64,000 nt of DNA from Synchiropus splendidus (GCF_027744825.2 NC_071334.1:4421437-4485436); one strand, 5' to 3'. Shown: positions 1-11,212, counted from the stretch's first letter. Notes: generated from the letters alone by a model not told the origin. Translations and numbers: made by a program.

Positions 1-1
1 A

Positions 2-3000
2 ACTGGCTTCCATGAGTCCCCCAACCCGGCCGACTTTTCAGGTCAAGAGCTGGACAGCGAGTCTCACTTGAGTGAATCCAGTGACAGGATGTCTGACTTT
101 GAAAGTTCCTCACTGAAAACCGAAGACGACGTCCTTCTCTTTAAAGACCCTACCAATCTGTCCTTGTCTTCCACGGCAGCCATGATGGCTTCCGCCAACG
201 CCGGGGTGGCAGTCGGTGGAGAAGAGGCCGTACTCGGCGCTTCTGGCTCTGTAGCTGACAGTCTAGAGAAGATGAAGGCGATATACACTTCCTTCCTGAC
301 CAACTCATACTGGTCCACTTTAAATCTGAACTTGAGTCAAGCTCCTGCTGAGAAACCTCCACGTAGTCACAGCAGCAGCAGCAGTAGCAGCAGCAGCAGC
401 AGCTGTGGAAGTGGTGGCTATGACTGGCATCAGACAGCGATGGCCAAAACCCTTCAGCAGGCCTCTCAGAACCACCAACACAGGGTAGGAATAGTCCACC
501 ATCCCACAGTGGCTGTGTCCACAGCGTCGACGGAACCCAACCTCTTCAGTACAGTGCAGCTGTACAGGCAGAGTTCCAAGTTGTACGGCTCTATATTCAC
601 TGGTGCCAGTAAGTTCCGCTGCAAGGACTGCAGCGCCGCCTATGATACTCTGGTGGAGCTGACGGTGCACATGAACGAGACAGGCCACTACCGGGATGAT
701 AATCATGAGACCGACAGTGAGGGTGCCAAACGGTGGTCCAAACCAAGGAAGCGTTCTTTATTAGAGATGGAAGGGAAGGAGGATGCGCAAAAAGTTCTCA
801 AGTGCATGTACTGTGGTCACTCCTTTGAATCCCTGCAGGACCTAAGTGTCCACATGATCAAGACAAAACACTACCAAAAAGTGCCTCTGAAGGAGCCTGT
901 AACACCTGTGGCAGCGAAGATAATCTCATCTGCTCGGAAAAGGGTTCCCATTGACCTCGATCTGCCCAGCTCGCCTGATTCAAATGGAGGTACGACACCG
1001 AAAGCAACATCACTCAACGACACAAACGACGCACTGCAAAAGGCCACCAACCCTTACATCACGCCAAACAACCGCTACGGACACCAGAATGGTGCTAGCT
1101 ACGCTTGGCAGTTTGAGTCCCGGAAGTCCCAAATACTCAAATGCATGGAGTGCGGCAGCTCCCATGACACGCTGCAAGAGCTGACCGCGCATATGATGGT
1201 GACCGGACATTTCATCAAAGTAACAAACTCTGCTATCAAAAAAGGCAAACCGATCATCGAGTCACCGACTCCAGCTCCTACGGCCAATCCCACAAACGAA
1301 GAAAAGATCCAGTCAGTTCCTCTTGCTGCTACAACCTTCTCCCCACCGCCAGCCCCAGTTCCTCCACAAGCCAGCGTCTCCCCCTCTGCAATGATTGTGG
1401 AAATTAAAAAGGAGGAGAAAGAAGAGGAGTGTACGAAAGAGTCCATGTTGAACCACATCGACAGTGAAAACAAAGAGAAAAAGATGTCCAGCGAGGAGGA
1501 GAATGAGGAGAAGTTTGACATCTCCTCGAAATACTCTTACCTGACCGAGGAGGACCTGGATGCTAGTCCTAAAGGTGGACTAGATATTCTCAAGTCTCTG
1601 GAGAACACCGTGACCTCAGCGATCAACAAAGCCCAGAATGGTGCTCCAAGCTGGGGTGGATACCCCAGTATCCACGCTGCCTACCAGCTACCAAACATAA
1701 TGAAATTGTCGATTGGTAATTCTGGAAAAAGCTCTCCACTAAAATACCTTTTCCCAGCAGGAGAGATCCTTTCTCCGACCAATAAAAATCAGCCACTGAT
1801 GTCCCCTCCTAGTTGTCAAACCTCGCCACTATCTAAGACAAACTTTCATGCCATGGAAGAACTGGTGAAGAAAGTGACGGAGAAGGTTGCAAAGGTTGAG
1901 GAGAAAATGAGGGATCCAAGTGGTACTGCAAGGGTGTCACCTGCAAGACGCACAACTCCCTCACCGTGTAAAAGCGAAGCAGGCGAGTCTGTGAAAGAAG
2001 AGTCCCCGAAATGCAACTCCACACTTGGGCATAAAAGTCCGGAGAGAAAATGTGTGCAGGAAAAAGTAGCAGCTGATGCAAGTGAGCAAAATCACAAAGA
2101 TGTAAATGGCGACGTAACAAAAGAGCCCATTGAGAATGGAGTAGAGGCCACTGTCGCAGCGTCCCTTCCTGGCTCCCTAGGTGGCAGCACAGCCATCATC
2201 ACTGACCACCCCCCTCCGGAGCAGCCATTTGTTAACCCCCTCAGTGCACTGCAGTCCGTGATGAACGTCCACCTTGGCAAAGCTGCCAAACCTGCTCTAC
2301 CGTCCCTTGACCCAATGAGTATGTTGTTCAAGATGAGCAACAGTTTGGCGGAGAAAGCCGCCGTAGCCGCATCTACACCACCAGCACAGACCAAAAAGCC
2401 CACTAGTGACCACTTGGATCGGTACTTTTACCCTTCGCATATCAACAGCGACCAGCCCATCGATCTGACCAAAGGCAAGAACGCGGACAAGAACACCAAC
2501 GGTTCACTGGGCGCTGCTACTCTGTCTTCCACGACATCCACCCCTTCCTCCATTTCTCCTGCATCATCGGCCACAATGACCAAAGCCTCAGCTGCAGTCG
2601 CATCCTTCATGTCGAACTCCCCCTTGAGAGAGAATGCCCTCTCCGACATCTCTGACATGCTAAGGAACCTGACAGAGAGCCACGTCGTGTCAAAGTCATC
2701 CACACCCACGAGCATATCCGAGAGGTCGGACATTGAAGGTGCAACACAGGAAGAGACAGAGGATGTTTCACCAGCACAAAAACGTAAAGGCCGGCAGTCC
2801 AACTGGAACCCTCAACACCTCCTTATCCTCCAAGCCCAGTTCGCATCAAGCTTACGACAGACGAGCGACGGAAAGTACATGATGTCCGACCTGAGCCCGC
2901 AAGAAAGAATGCACATTTCCCGTTTCACGGGACTCTCCATGACGACAATATCCCATTGGCTGGCTAATGTGAAGTACCAGCTGAGGAGGACCGGTGGCAC

Positions 3001-3502
3001 CAAGTTTCTGAAAAACCTGGACTCTGGTCACCCCGTGTTCTTCTGCAGTGACTGTGCGTCTCAGATCCGCTCACCTTCCACTTACGTGAGCCACTTAGAG
3101 TCCCATTTGGGCTTCCGTCTCCGCGACCTGGCAAAACTGTCCGGTGAACAGCTTTTAAGTCAAATATCGCAGCACCACCATCATCGCCACACCAAAGGAC
3201 TGTCTGAGAAACTATTCTCTAACCTTCACCCATCCAGCCATCCACTGCCCTCCTCGCTACCCACGAGTATTTCCTCCGCTTTGCCCATCTCGCTCCCTTC
3301 ATCCTTAAACACCCCCTTGCCCGCCACTGACTGCCCATCACCTTCCGCGGATGACGACGACAGTAGCGGGGCTGTTCACAAGTGCAAGCTCTGCAACCGG
3401 ACATTTGCCAGCAAGCATGCAGTAAAACTTCATCTGAGTAAGACTCATGGGAAGTCGCCAGAGGATCATCTCATGTATGTCTTGGAGCTGGAAAAGCAGT
3501 AG
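2..3502 (+). CDS. tshz3: Teashirt zinc finger protein 3, last coding exon, 5'-partial
   Basis: Teashirt proteins are nuclear transcription factors, mostly repressors, acting in patterning and in neuron and smooth-muscle development. The reading frame is open from base 2, so the exon starts left of the window; 1166 codons are visible. In this family a tiny first coding exon encodes the MPRRKQQAP start, which is not here. In order: acidic N-terminal part; poly-Ser run (365-402); three wide-spaced C2H2 fingers (about 614-691, 797-874, 1136-1213; CX2C then H-X5-H); PIDLTK CtBP-type motif (2456-2473); atypical homeobox (about 2783-3007); finger 4 (about 3038-3115); finger 5 (3377-3451); end LELEKQ. 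I assign TSHZ3 rather than TSHZ1 or TSHZ2 from the stretches SESHLSESSDRMSDFES and SSKLYGSIFTGASKFRC and from overall similarity recalled from the family. The visible part alone exceeds full-length mammalian TSHZ3 (about 1080 aa), through low-complexity inserts. I cannot separate fish paralogues a and b. Codon use is normal and no frame break is seen. Confidence 0.95.
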   Translation, partial: TGFHESPNPADFSGQELDSESHLSESSDRMSDFESSSLKTEDDVLLFKDPTNLSLSSTAAMMASANAGVAVGGEEAVLGASGSVADSLEKMKAIYTSFLTNSYWSTLNLNLSQAPAEKPPRSHSSSSSSSSSSSCGSGGYDWHQTAMAKTLQQASQNHQHRVGIVHHPTVAVSTASTEPNLFSTVQLYRQSSKLYGSIFTGASKFRCKDCSAAYDTLVELTVHMNETGHYRDDNHETDSEGAKRWSKPRKRSLLEMEGKEDAQKVLKCMYCGHSFESLQDLSVHMIKTKHYQKVPLKEPVTPVAAKIISSARKRVPIDLDLPSSPDSNGGTTPKATSLNDTNDALQKATNPYITPNNRYGHQNGASYAWQFESRKSQILKCMECGSSHDTLQELTAHMMVTGHFIKVTNSAIKKGKPIIESPTPAPTANPTNEEKIQSVPLAATTFSPPPAPVPPQASVSPSAMIVEIKKEEKEEECTKESMLNHIDSENKEKKMSSEEENEEKFDISSKYSYLTEEDLDASPKGGLDILKSLENTVTSAINKAQNGAPSWGGYPSIHAAYQLPNIMKLSIGNSGKSSPLKYLFPAGEILSPTNKNQPLMSPPSCQTSPLSKTNFHAMEELVKKVTEKVAKVEEKMRDPSGTARVSPARRTTPSPCKSEAGESVKEESPKCNSTLGHKSPERKCVQEKVAADASEQNHKDVNGDVTKEPIENGVEATVAASLPGSLGGSTAIITDHPPPEQPFVNPLSALQSVMNVHLGKAAKPALPSLDPMSMLFKMSNSLAEKAAVAASTPPAQTKKPTSDHLDRYFYPSHINSDQPIDLTKGKNADKNTNGSLGAATLSSTTSTPSSISPASSATMTKASAAVASFMSNSPLRENALSDISDMLRNLTESHVVSKSSTPTSISERSDIEGATQEETEDVSPAQKRKGRQSNWNPQHLLILQAQFASSLRQTSDGKYMMSDLSPQERMHISRFTGLSMTTISHWLANVKYQLRRTGGTKFLKNLDSGHPVFFCSDCASQIRSPSTYVSHLESHLGFRLRDLAKLSGEQLLSQISQHHHHRHTKGLSEKLFSNLHPSSHPLPSSLPTSISSALPISLPSSLNTPLPATDCPSPSADDDDSSGAVHKCKLCNRTFASKHAVKLHLSKTHGKSPEDHLMYVLELEKQ
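371..402 (+). repeat. AGC trinucleotide repeat coding poly-serine
   Basis: About eleven AGC/AGT codons in a row lie inside the tshz3 exon and encode a serine run just before the CGSGGYDWHQ block. Mammalian TSHZ3 also has a serine run at this place, so the tract is old, but its length is likely variable. Confidence 0.9.
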
Positions 3503-5015
3503 CACTGGCCCAACTGACTTTTGTAATATCCTTCCTGCAGCCAGTCACAGACTCTTCGTCGGGCTAAAAGTACGGTGACAGAACTGCGTTGCTATACAGT
3601 TTTGGCACATTCCTTTTGTGTCACAGTAGTTGATGTGGACTCACTGGCACGAGACACTTGGGTGTTTTTGTTTGTTTGTTTTTTTTCTATCGTGGCAATG
3701 GAATATGTTTGGTGAGAGCTGAAAATGACACATTATATGAAGAATTAAAAAGGAAAAAAAAATATTCTAAAATGAAGCAATGTGTATTTTAAAAGTTGTG
3801 TAAAAGGAAATACGTTTTGTCATATTTCAACATCACTGGATTGTGATGAGCTGCATGCATGAACAAAACAGTTTTTTGGATATTTTATGATGAAATCTGG
3901 TGCACTTTCCATGACTTAATTTTTATCCCAAAAATATTTGTTTATTCCAATTGTTACTCGCTGTATTCTTTTCCCGCACTCTAGCGTTCTACTTCTGGAA
4001 TCAGCGTTTGAATTTAACCCTCTGAGTACGTTTAAGCACTTCTGACACAAAATGCACGATCGACTTGTTCCAGACATTTGTTTCCACCGACAGTAGTCTG
4101 CAGTGTGTGTGTTACTGTAGACAGTAAAATCATCCCTCTATTTACTTTCAGATTTTCACTTGTGCTTGATCTTTTTTCCTTTTTTTTCTTTTTTTTATCA
4201 GGAACATGAATTGATTCAGGTCTTGTAAAATATGTATATGACGACATATGAAGTAACTCATGTCTAAATTATGCATCGTTTCTATATTTTTTAATTTAAC
4301 TCTGATTCTTCTGGTGCACAGTATATGACGACGTTGAACATGTTTTGCACAATAGTTTTATAAATGTGTTATTTAATCGAATGGTACAAATGGCAGGAAG
4401 CAAAATGAACGACAAGAGACATCTTTCCAGCTCGTGCTCAAAGGGTTAAAGACGTTTTTCACTCTTCTCAACATGTGCTGATGTATGAACACTAAAAAAA
4501 GGTTAAAAAAAGGGAAGAAAAAAAAGATTATTAAAATCATTGTGAAAAAAAAATGTTGCTTTATGAAGAAACCCAACATGTAATCCATTATTTATAAGAT
4601 AAGTTGTTTCATACTGCCTTCTTTTTTTATTTCTTGGTTGTCTATGATTATTCAACACTGCAGTTTTTTTTTTAATCTTTTCGGGTTATGAAAGGTAACC
4701 ATGGTTACACTAACCTCATGACTGACACCTTCTGCTACATTTTTGGCAGTCAATTTGTTGTAGTAACTGACAGCTGCCAGTATACGTAGAAGGAATAATG
4801 AGGGGGGGAACTGAGGGGCGGAACAGTGTAAAAAAAATATCAGCATGTAAATGGCACAGATTCTGTGATGCATTCTGTGCCATGACTCTTTTCATTTTCT
4901 CCTTTTTTTTTTTTTTGGTTTCTGTTGTTGTTGTCCCCGACAATGAACCCCTATTATATGACTTCATATAACCTTGTTTTCTACTGCAGCATTAAAAAAA
5001 GAAACCTGTTTTTTT
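3503..5015 (+). other. tshz3: tshz3 3' untranslated region (probable)
   Basis: The stretch after the stop is AT-rich, has no sustained coding frame, and contains many T runs and short AU-rich motifs, as vertebrate developmental 3' UTRs do. It shows no recognisable transposon sequence, unlike the DNA further right, which supports its being under constraint. Possible early polyadenylation signals (ATTAAA) lie at 3744-3749 and 4530-4535. The best end is the signal near 4991, because a strong GT-rich stretch follows it. The right boundary is an inference. Confidence 0.65.
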
Positions 5016-5046
5016 GCAATGGTGTGTGTGTATTTGTGTGTGTACC
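4991..5046 (+). terminator. Probable polyadenylation site of tshz3
   Basis: An ATTAAA hexamer (4991-4996) is followed, about 25-50 bases later, by a T run and a GTGTGTGTGTATTTGTGTGT stretch (about 5022-5042). This is the usual arrangement of signal, cleavage site and downstream GU-rich element. It is the only place in the first 2 kb after the stop with both parts. Confidence 0.55.
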
Positions 5047-5889
5047 CTTTGTGTCGTGGCTATCAATTATGTGTGAGCTCCGCTGTCCCTAATGAGCACA
5101 TTAGACTGGGAGTGTTTCCACGTCTGTGTGTGACAAGCTGCAGACTATTTTACAGTGAGTGGCAGCACTGGGTGCTGTGGGTCGGGAGGAGAGCGAAGAC
5201 AGAACAAAAACATCCCAGATTCTTTTAAACAGCCTGCTATAACAAAGTGTAACATGCCGTTATTTAGTTGTCAATACATACAATATATGATAAACAATGG
5301 GCATCACACCTGAAATGTCTTGTTTGGTTCGTAAAAGTAAAAGTAAAAAGTAAAAGTACTTCATCGCGTCGCATCTGGAGAGTGTTTTGAGAAAACCGAG
5401 CGCTTGGGTTGTCCACCTCTGAACCGCCAAACTCACACAGTCACGAGTCAGAGTCCCCGTCCTCCCTCTTCAGCCTCGGCTTGTGTATGATTCAATGGAA
5501 AGCACACAGCTCAATTCACCCTGAACAAAGCATCACTCCTCCGACCAAACCAGCTGTTTAAATTAAGATGAACTATAGTTATGAAGTATTTCCATTATCA
5601 GCAGCTGTGGTTTTCGTCGCCATGTAGATGAGGAGCTGAGAGCTGTGATCAATGTGACTTGGTACTCGTCTTAGTCGTAGTGTTAGTGCACATCAACCAA
5701 CACTTTCAAAGCAGTGGTTTAGGTTCAGGCGAAGGTAGGTTTTATGGTAAATTCTGCTGTATACGTTACATACAGAGGATTGAACTGTCACTACTGTGCC
5801 GTGACATATACGACATTAAACCATGTATAAAATACATAAACATACTCAGCATAAATGACTGTTACTTGTATGATGAGAACAGTGTAAAT
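5047..5889. other. Intergenic, no gene seen
   Basis: No gene, RNA or known repeat family is recognised. A short GTAAAA-type repeat is at 5331-5358. The stretch marks the change from the transcript end to the repeat-rich desert. Confidence 0.5.
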
Positions 5890-6300
5890 CTATCTTTATT
5901 ATTAGTCTCTCACTCAATAAACTGTAAACGTCAAATTTATTATTATAATTATTTATTTATTATCATTATCATTATTATTATTAATAATAAATATCAGCTT
6001 ACTTGTCTTTTTCTTTACAGAATGTTAACCGTCAATTTAACTTTTCATTCAACTTTTCAGCATTCAGAATTGAAACTTGCTACGAAAGTTCATGTCATCG
6101 TTTCCAATATTTGTTTATATTTACACACTTATTTCAAACATGAAACACTGAGGGACACCTTGATGCTCTACGACCAAAAATAAAAGTTTCAAATGAAACA
6201 AGAGCGACGGTAGGTGAGAACACAAGATAAGAGATACGTGAGTTCATAGTGACCGAGACCGACTTCACTTCACAGGTTGTTTTGAGATTCTGGTCAAGAA
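5890..6300 (+). repeat. Dispersed repeat D, copy 1
   Basis: Much of this stretch recurs in the same orientation at about 8745-9215. Shared blocks include TTTACACACTT (about 6119), GAGGGACACCTTGATGCTCT (about 6151), GTTCATAGTGACCGAGACCG (about 6242) and TTTTGAGATTCTGGTCAAGAAC-like text (about 6281). The copies differ by many substitutions and indels, so the duplication is old. No transposon hallmark (terminal repeat, tail or coding trace) is visible. It could be an unnamed interspersed repeat or a local duplication. Confidence 0.7.
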
Positions 6301-7343
6301 CAGTTGCTTGACTTTATTTTATGTCTTGTTATAATATTTACATGTATACATCTACATTATAATATGTCTACATGGAATTCAAAAATTCCTAAAAATACAT
6401 TTTAGACAGCCTAAAAACCAAGATAATATTCAGACCACTTAATATGCCGAGTGAGTGAAATGAAAAGCTAAGGTGCGCTGGAGGACAGGATTCAGCCTCC
6501 AAGTCAAGACTCACAACTGTCCTCAGGAAGAAGAGACTCTGGTGAGTCATCCTGACCAGGAAAGACATGAAGACGGTGAATGGACGTCCACAGCAGTTCC
6601 ACCGTAATACTGGGGTGAGAGGTGGGGTCCGGATCTGAACTCCAAAATAATTCCATTTGTTTCTCTTCACACCACCAGCTCCTGGGTCCAGTTCTGGACA
6701 CCACAACAGGGGAAGGTAAACCTGGATGGCCACCTCTTGCTCTTCCTGAGGGTCAGTCTGTCTAGTTCAGCAGGTGTAACTCTGACTGGCCAATAAGTTG
6801 TTGTGGATCACGGAAGGTGAGGCCTCCGGTTGGGTCCCTTTCAGAGAAAGATGGGCGGCAAAATGTCCTGGAATTCTGAGCAGGTTCCGGAATGCAATTT
6901 TGAACCGGATGGGAAATAAACTGGTTCTGAATCGTGACATCGTCGGTGACTGTGTTGTATTCTGAGTTCACGGCCTGAGCAGGAAGTTGATAAAGAAGAG
7001 GAAATTAAATGACATTAAAATGAAATAAATGTTTTGTTTGCAATGCCAGCTACATGATGACAGTCCTGTCTGCCAACTATATCACCTATACACACACACT
7101 CGCCACATACCAGATGCCTTTGCAGCACTGTGTGACTTTTAAAAAGAGTTAGGTCGGTCAGACTCTCATCTCATTGTCCAGTCATGACAGGGAACGTCAT
7201 GGTGAGAAGGTAGTGTATTTCACCGTCACTGTGACTGGCACTTAAAGCAAAAAAAAAATAATTAAAAGTTACGTGCAGGATTTTCACATCATCTTTGTAG
7301 GGACCTCTCATTGCCATATTATATTATTATGATTCATTTTTTG
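6301..7343. other. Intergenic, no gene seen
   Basis: Mixed-composition non-coding DNA. The longest minus-strand frame (6389-6733) has no recognisable family features and no sign of being a gene. Nothing else can be supported. Confidence 0.45.
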
Positions 7344-7375
7344 TTTATTATTATTAATGTTATTATTATTATTAA

Positions 7376-7421
<46 letters not shown>

Positions 7422-7440
7422 GTAGTAGTTGTAGTAGTAG
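7344..7440. repeat. ATT microsatellite, impure at the left
   Basis: ATT/TTA units, uninterrupted over about 7378-7421, followed by GTAGTAGTTGTAGTAG. It directly precedes a LINE-like 3' tail. Confidence 0.9.
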
Positions 7441-7475
7441 CAATATTTATTTTTATTGATTTATAAATGTATATG

Positions 7476-7558
7476 TTCAACGTTGCACAATGTACCAAAG
7501 CACTTTCCTACTTGGTGGGATCCTCACTGACATTGGCAATAAAGCTGATTCTGACTGT
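7476..7558 (+). mobile_element. LINE 3' tail fragment
   Basis: The text GCACAATGTACCAAAG, then GGGATCCTCACTGA, then GGCAATAAAGCTGATTCTGA is the typical 3' end of fish CR1/L2/Rex1-type LINEs, with the AATAAAGCTGATTCT polyadenylation-like end. No coding part remains upstream, so this is a severely 5'-truncated copy. Confidence 0.5.
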
Positions 7559-8580
7559 GGTAACCCTTTCCCCAGCCTCTCACCCTAAATCATCCAAAAC
7601 AATAACTTAACTTGGACTCCAATGACAATGACCCAGTTATTTTAAAGCCCCCATCCTCAAAGTGAGGCTTGGATTTGTGGGGTCCAACCAAATGGTTCCA
7701 ACAAAAGGTGTAAGATCCCCGTAAGAATTGGTTCCCATGAGGAGGGATAAACCAGGTACAGAAACAAAAGACAAAGTATTTTCCCGCTACTCAGCAGCCC
7801 GCTGCTCATTGGCGAACACACAATACATATGCACATAAACGCTCGCACCTTTCAACTACCAGGTGACAAGGTGCCACGGAGTGTGTAAATGTCAAGCCTC
7901 AACCGTCCAGCCTGAAGTCTGGCAGCATATTTAAGGCTCTCATTAGCCTTTAAGGAAAAAAAAAATGTCCTTCCTCCCTGCTTTCTCTTCTGGCACGCAG
8001 GAGCCGCCGCTTATTAAGGTTCAAACGGATTGTGCAGGAGACAATGAGTCTCAACGCTGCAGGTGTGCCATATGTGGACATGTCACAGTAATGCCAATTT
8101 GCACAGCCCCCTGCGAAACTGGGACATAAATAGCAGCTTGAATCACGAGCGGAAATTTTTAGGAGAACTCATTTCTCTTTCAGTTCTACTTCAGAAAACC
8201 CTTTCTCCAGCAGTTGAATTTTTCAAATGTGGCTCACGGACGTGCACCACAGCAGCAGGAACCTTGAGCCACGCATGTGCCAAAGGAGACCTCAGTGGCT
8301 TTATGTAAAGAAATGAACAGTGGTGCGGTTACAAGCCAGGCTGCTGCTGTCCTTTCATTGGAATCACACTGCATAGCACAAATAAATCCCAGATACAAGG
8401 AAGGCACAAAGACACCAGCCGCGGCGGCCCGTCCATTTCAGCTGCGCTCAATCCGTCTCTTTCTTCCACCTCATGTTCGTCCTTTAATTTGCACACAGAC
8501 ACCACGCTGCTGCAGGATGGAACAGACAGGTGTCTCTTGTTGGATGTGTCGGCGCAGGATGTAAGAGGAACATCAACAGA
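7559..8580. promoter_or_regulatory. Unique non-coding stretch, candidate enhancer at 7880-8330
   Basis: No repeat family is recognised. The part from about 7880 to 8330 has balanced composition and lacks simple sequence. It contains TCATTAGCCTTTAA, TTATTAAGG and similar homeodomain-like cores. Candidate conserved element only; there is no direct evidence. Confidence 0.2.
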
Positions 8581-8599
8581 GTGTGTGTGTGTGTGTGTG
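8581..8599. repeat. GT microsatellite
   Basis: Nine uninterrupted GT units. Confidence 0.9.
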
Positions 8600-8744
8600 G
8601 CTGTTTGGGGGAATTGGTGGGGTAAATAAACTCCCAGAAAAGGACTTTCATCGAATAATATTGAACAAAACAACCTTTCCTTTGTAAATGAAATAAATGG
8701 TCCTTATTTTCACTAGTTTTTTCCTTGTTTAAATTCAGGGTGTT

Positions 8745-9215
8745 CAATTGAATCTATATTTATTGTTATTATTATGAAGTGATTTAACAGTCTTTCACTC
8801 ATTGAACAGCAAATATAACTGAAATATCAGAATACCAGTCTGATATTATATCTTTTTTTTTTACCTTTAATTTTTCTTCACCCGCATCGCTTTATTTTAG
8901 TTTTCTGGGAGTTTCTTGACCAATCCTCAACATTCAGAATCAAATCTTGATCAGTTCCTGTAATAGATTCCTATATTTATTTATGTTTACACACTTGTTT
9001 CATTTTGCTCGAAGCCAAGCATGAAACAATGAGGGACACCTTGATGCTCTACGACCGTAAATAAAAGTTCAAAATTAAACAAAAGTGACGATAGATGAGA
9101 ACATAAGATATGAGATAAGAGAGTTCATAGTGACCGAGACCGAAGGATGCAGGAGGAGCCAGCTGAGCGGTTAGACTTCGCTGGATGTTTTGAGATTCTA
9201 GTCAAGAACTATTTC
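8745..9215 (+). repeat. Dispersed repeat D, copy 2
   Basis: Second copy of the repeat at 5890-6300, direct orientation, about 2.9 kb away. It keeps GAGGGACACCTTGATGCTCT (about 9030) and GTTCATAGTGACCGAGACCG (about 9124). It has an extra segment with GAAGGATGCAGGAGGAGCC (about 9143), absent from copy 1, so copy 1 is deleted there or copy 2 gained it. Confidence 0.7.
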
Positions 9216-10490
9216 CACCCAATTCCCAAACATGATCTGGAATTTTGGGACGTAAACCAACCAGGGATAAACAGATTTACTTACTTGCACTTTTAGTCAG
9301 GGCTGTACAGGTCACAGCTCAAGATACTGTTTGAAACATTTGGCGAAGTCTAGCTCTAAAATGTAACTGCAAATGAAAAAAGAGTGTAATCCCAGGTCTC
9401 CATTTCTCAACAACAAGAGGTTCATATTGGAGACGCTGTCATGAGCAGCAATTGTAACGCAGACAGTTGAGTACTAGTCCAACACTGCAAGTTGGCGGGA
9501 AAAACCTGTACACAGATCACTATGTATGTGGGCAAGATGGGTCGTAATGCAGCATCAGGTGCTTTTTTTGTGGAAAGCCATTGAGATTATTGCTTCTTGT
9601 GGGGAAGCAGATTGTTATGAGGGGTTGGCACTCAAGAGTTCTGGAGGATCAGGTGGTGCTGGAGGATTGGTAGTCAAGAGTGCTTGAGGATGGAGAGCCA
9701 TGTGGTTCTCGTAGAGATGCTTCAGAGTCACTCTTGTGAGGCTTGTAGGCCGATGCTGTGACGGGAAGATTAACGCATAAGAACAGGTCTCAGTGTTACG
9801 GCTACCTGTACTCGTGATGAAGTAACTTACTGGTCAGATCAGGAGTCAAGGTCTTAGGGCAATATGATGCCTGATGTAGTTACTACTTCACACAAGTACC
9901 GGACACCTGTATCTCTAACCTGAGCAACGTTTGAGGGTGTGTTTCTATTGAAAGTTGTGGACTAAAAAGTGACGCTGTGTAGTGACATTGAGACCTTTTG
10001 CCGTCCTTAAGCTGCGCACACTGACCCACAGCTTTGCGTCACCTGATCCAGAAGAAAAAAATGTGTAATATAAAACCCGCTTTAGATAGTATCGGCGCAG
10101 TAAAACAGTGGAAAGCAAGTTTCAGCCACAGCAAATGGCTGCTTCTCACTGTGCTATCCTGAGTTCCGAAGCCTCTGCAGCCCACCTCGACTGGCTCTTC
10201 AGCCCAGTCTGCTTCTGTTGCCAGGTCTGTCTAGCTAAGCTTTTTCCTTTTCGAACGCTCAGATTTGGACCATAGGGTAGAAGTTGGGGCGCAGATTGGT
10301 TGTGCCATTTTAGGTGGAAAGGTGAGTCTCTAACTAAAGGATGGCTAGGTAAGACTGATGTTGCAACCCACCAAGGCGTGTTTGAGGATTCACATGTAAC
10401 AGGCTCAACATATTTGACTATATGTTCCATATATGCTTCCTCCTGTTGGCACATCTCATCTATTACTAGGTGATGGCATTTTGTTGGGGT
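9216..10490. other. Intergenic, no gene seen
   Basis: Unclassified non-coding DNA. The minus-strand frame 10146-10454 has no recognisable domain. No terminal repeats or tails could be found that would define a transposon here. Confidence 0.4.
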
Positions 10491-10495
10491 CTCCC

Positions 10496-11212
10496 TGTCA
10501 TGATCCTGCTTTTATTTTGTCCCTTGAGTTATGTTTGGTTTCCTCCCTTCCTGTTTGTGTGGCACACGGCTGGAGCCATTTTTTCCCTGATCACCCAAGA
10601 ACAAAAACACCTGGACTCCAGCAACATGTGCCAGATCGTTTTCGAGTTTCCTGGACTCTCTTCTTTGTGCCCACGAGATCGTCTCCCAATGTTTCCCTAC
10701 GGACTTCTAGTTTCTGTGACTCTCTTCCTTGTTCCCGTGAGTTCGCCTCTTTGTGCCTTGTGAGAGTCTTCTTGTTTCAGTGATTGCTCCTCTAGTTCCT
10801 GTGATTTTGTTCCCTGCGGTAAATTGGCTCTCTGTTGTTCGGTCTCTCGTTCTGTGTGTTAGCTAGCTTACTTTCCTCGTTCTCTTGGCTCTCCTTGTTT
10901 GGTCTCTCGTTCTGTGAGCTAGCTAACTTTGGATTTTTCTTTGTTAAACCCTGGTGCCTGAGTTTAGTGTTTTGTTTCTCCCAGTTTCCATGCGTTTCCG
11001 GTTCTCTTTTGTAGTTTATTCTCAGTTCATTTGTACATTCCGCTTTTGCTTAGTTTCTCCCGGTTCTTTTTCTGTTGTTTTTGTTGTTTAATTATTAAAT
11101 ATTATTTCTTACTCGCTCCTGCCTCACTGTAACCTTCACCACTCGCACTTGGGTCCAGCGGCCACGTCCTCAATACGTGGCATTCGCTCCTCGTTCCCTT
11201 TGACTCGTGACA
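10496..11212 (+). mobile_element. Solo LTR of a retrotransposon
   Basis: The 717-bp unit begins TGTCATGATC and ends CTCGTGACA, giving the TGTCA...TGACA ends typical of LTRs. It is flanked by the identical 5-bp sequence CTCCC on both sides (10491-10495 and 11213-11217), the size of target duplication made by gypsy-like and retrovirus-like integrases. An ATTAAA signal (11094-11099) sits 118 bp before the right end, consistent with an R-U5 region. No primer binding site, gag or pol follows, so the internal part was probably lost by recombination between two LTRs. Frames inside this unit are not genes. Family assignment to gypsy is an inference. Confidence 0.75.

Noticed and set aside
320..706. 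Minus-strand frames antisense to the tshz3 exon
   Set aside because: Shadow frames kept open by the codon bias and the AGC repeat of tshz3 on the other strand.
5659..6183. Plus-strand frame of 174 codons
   Set aside because: It runs through an AT-rich repeat (isoleucine run) and into dispersed repeat D; not a gene.
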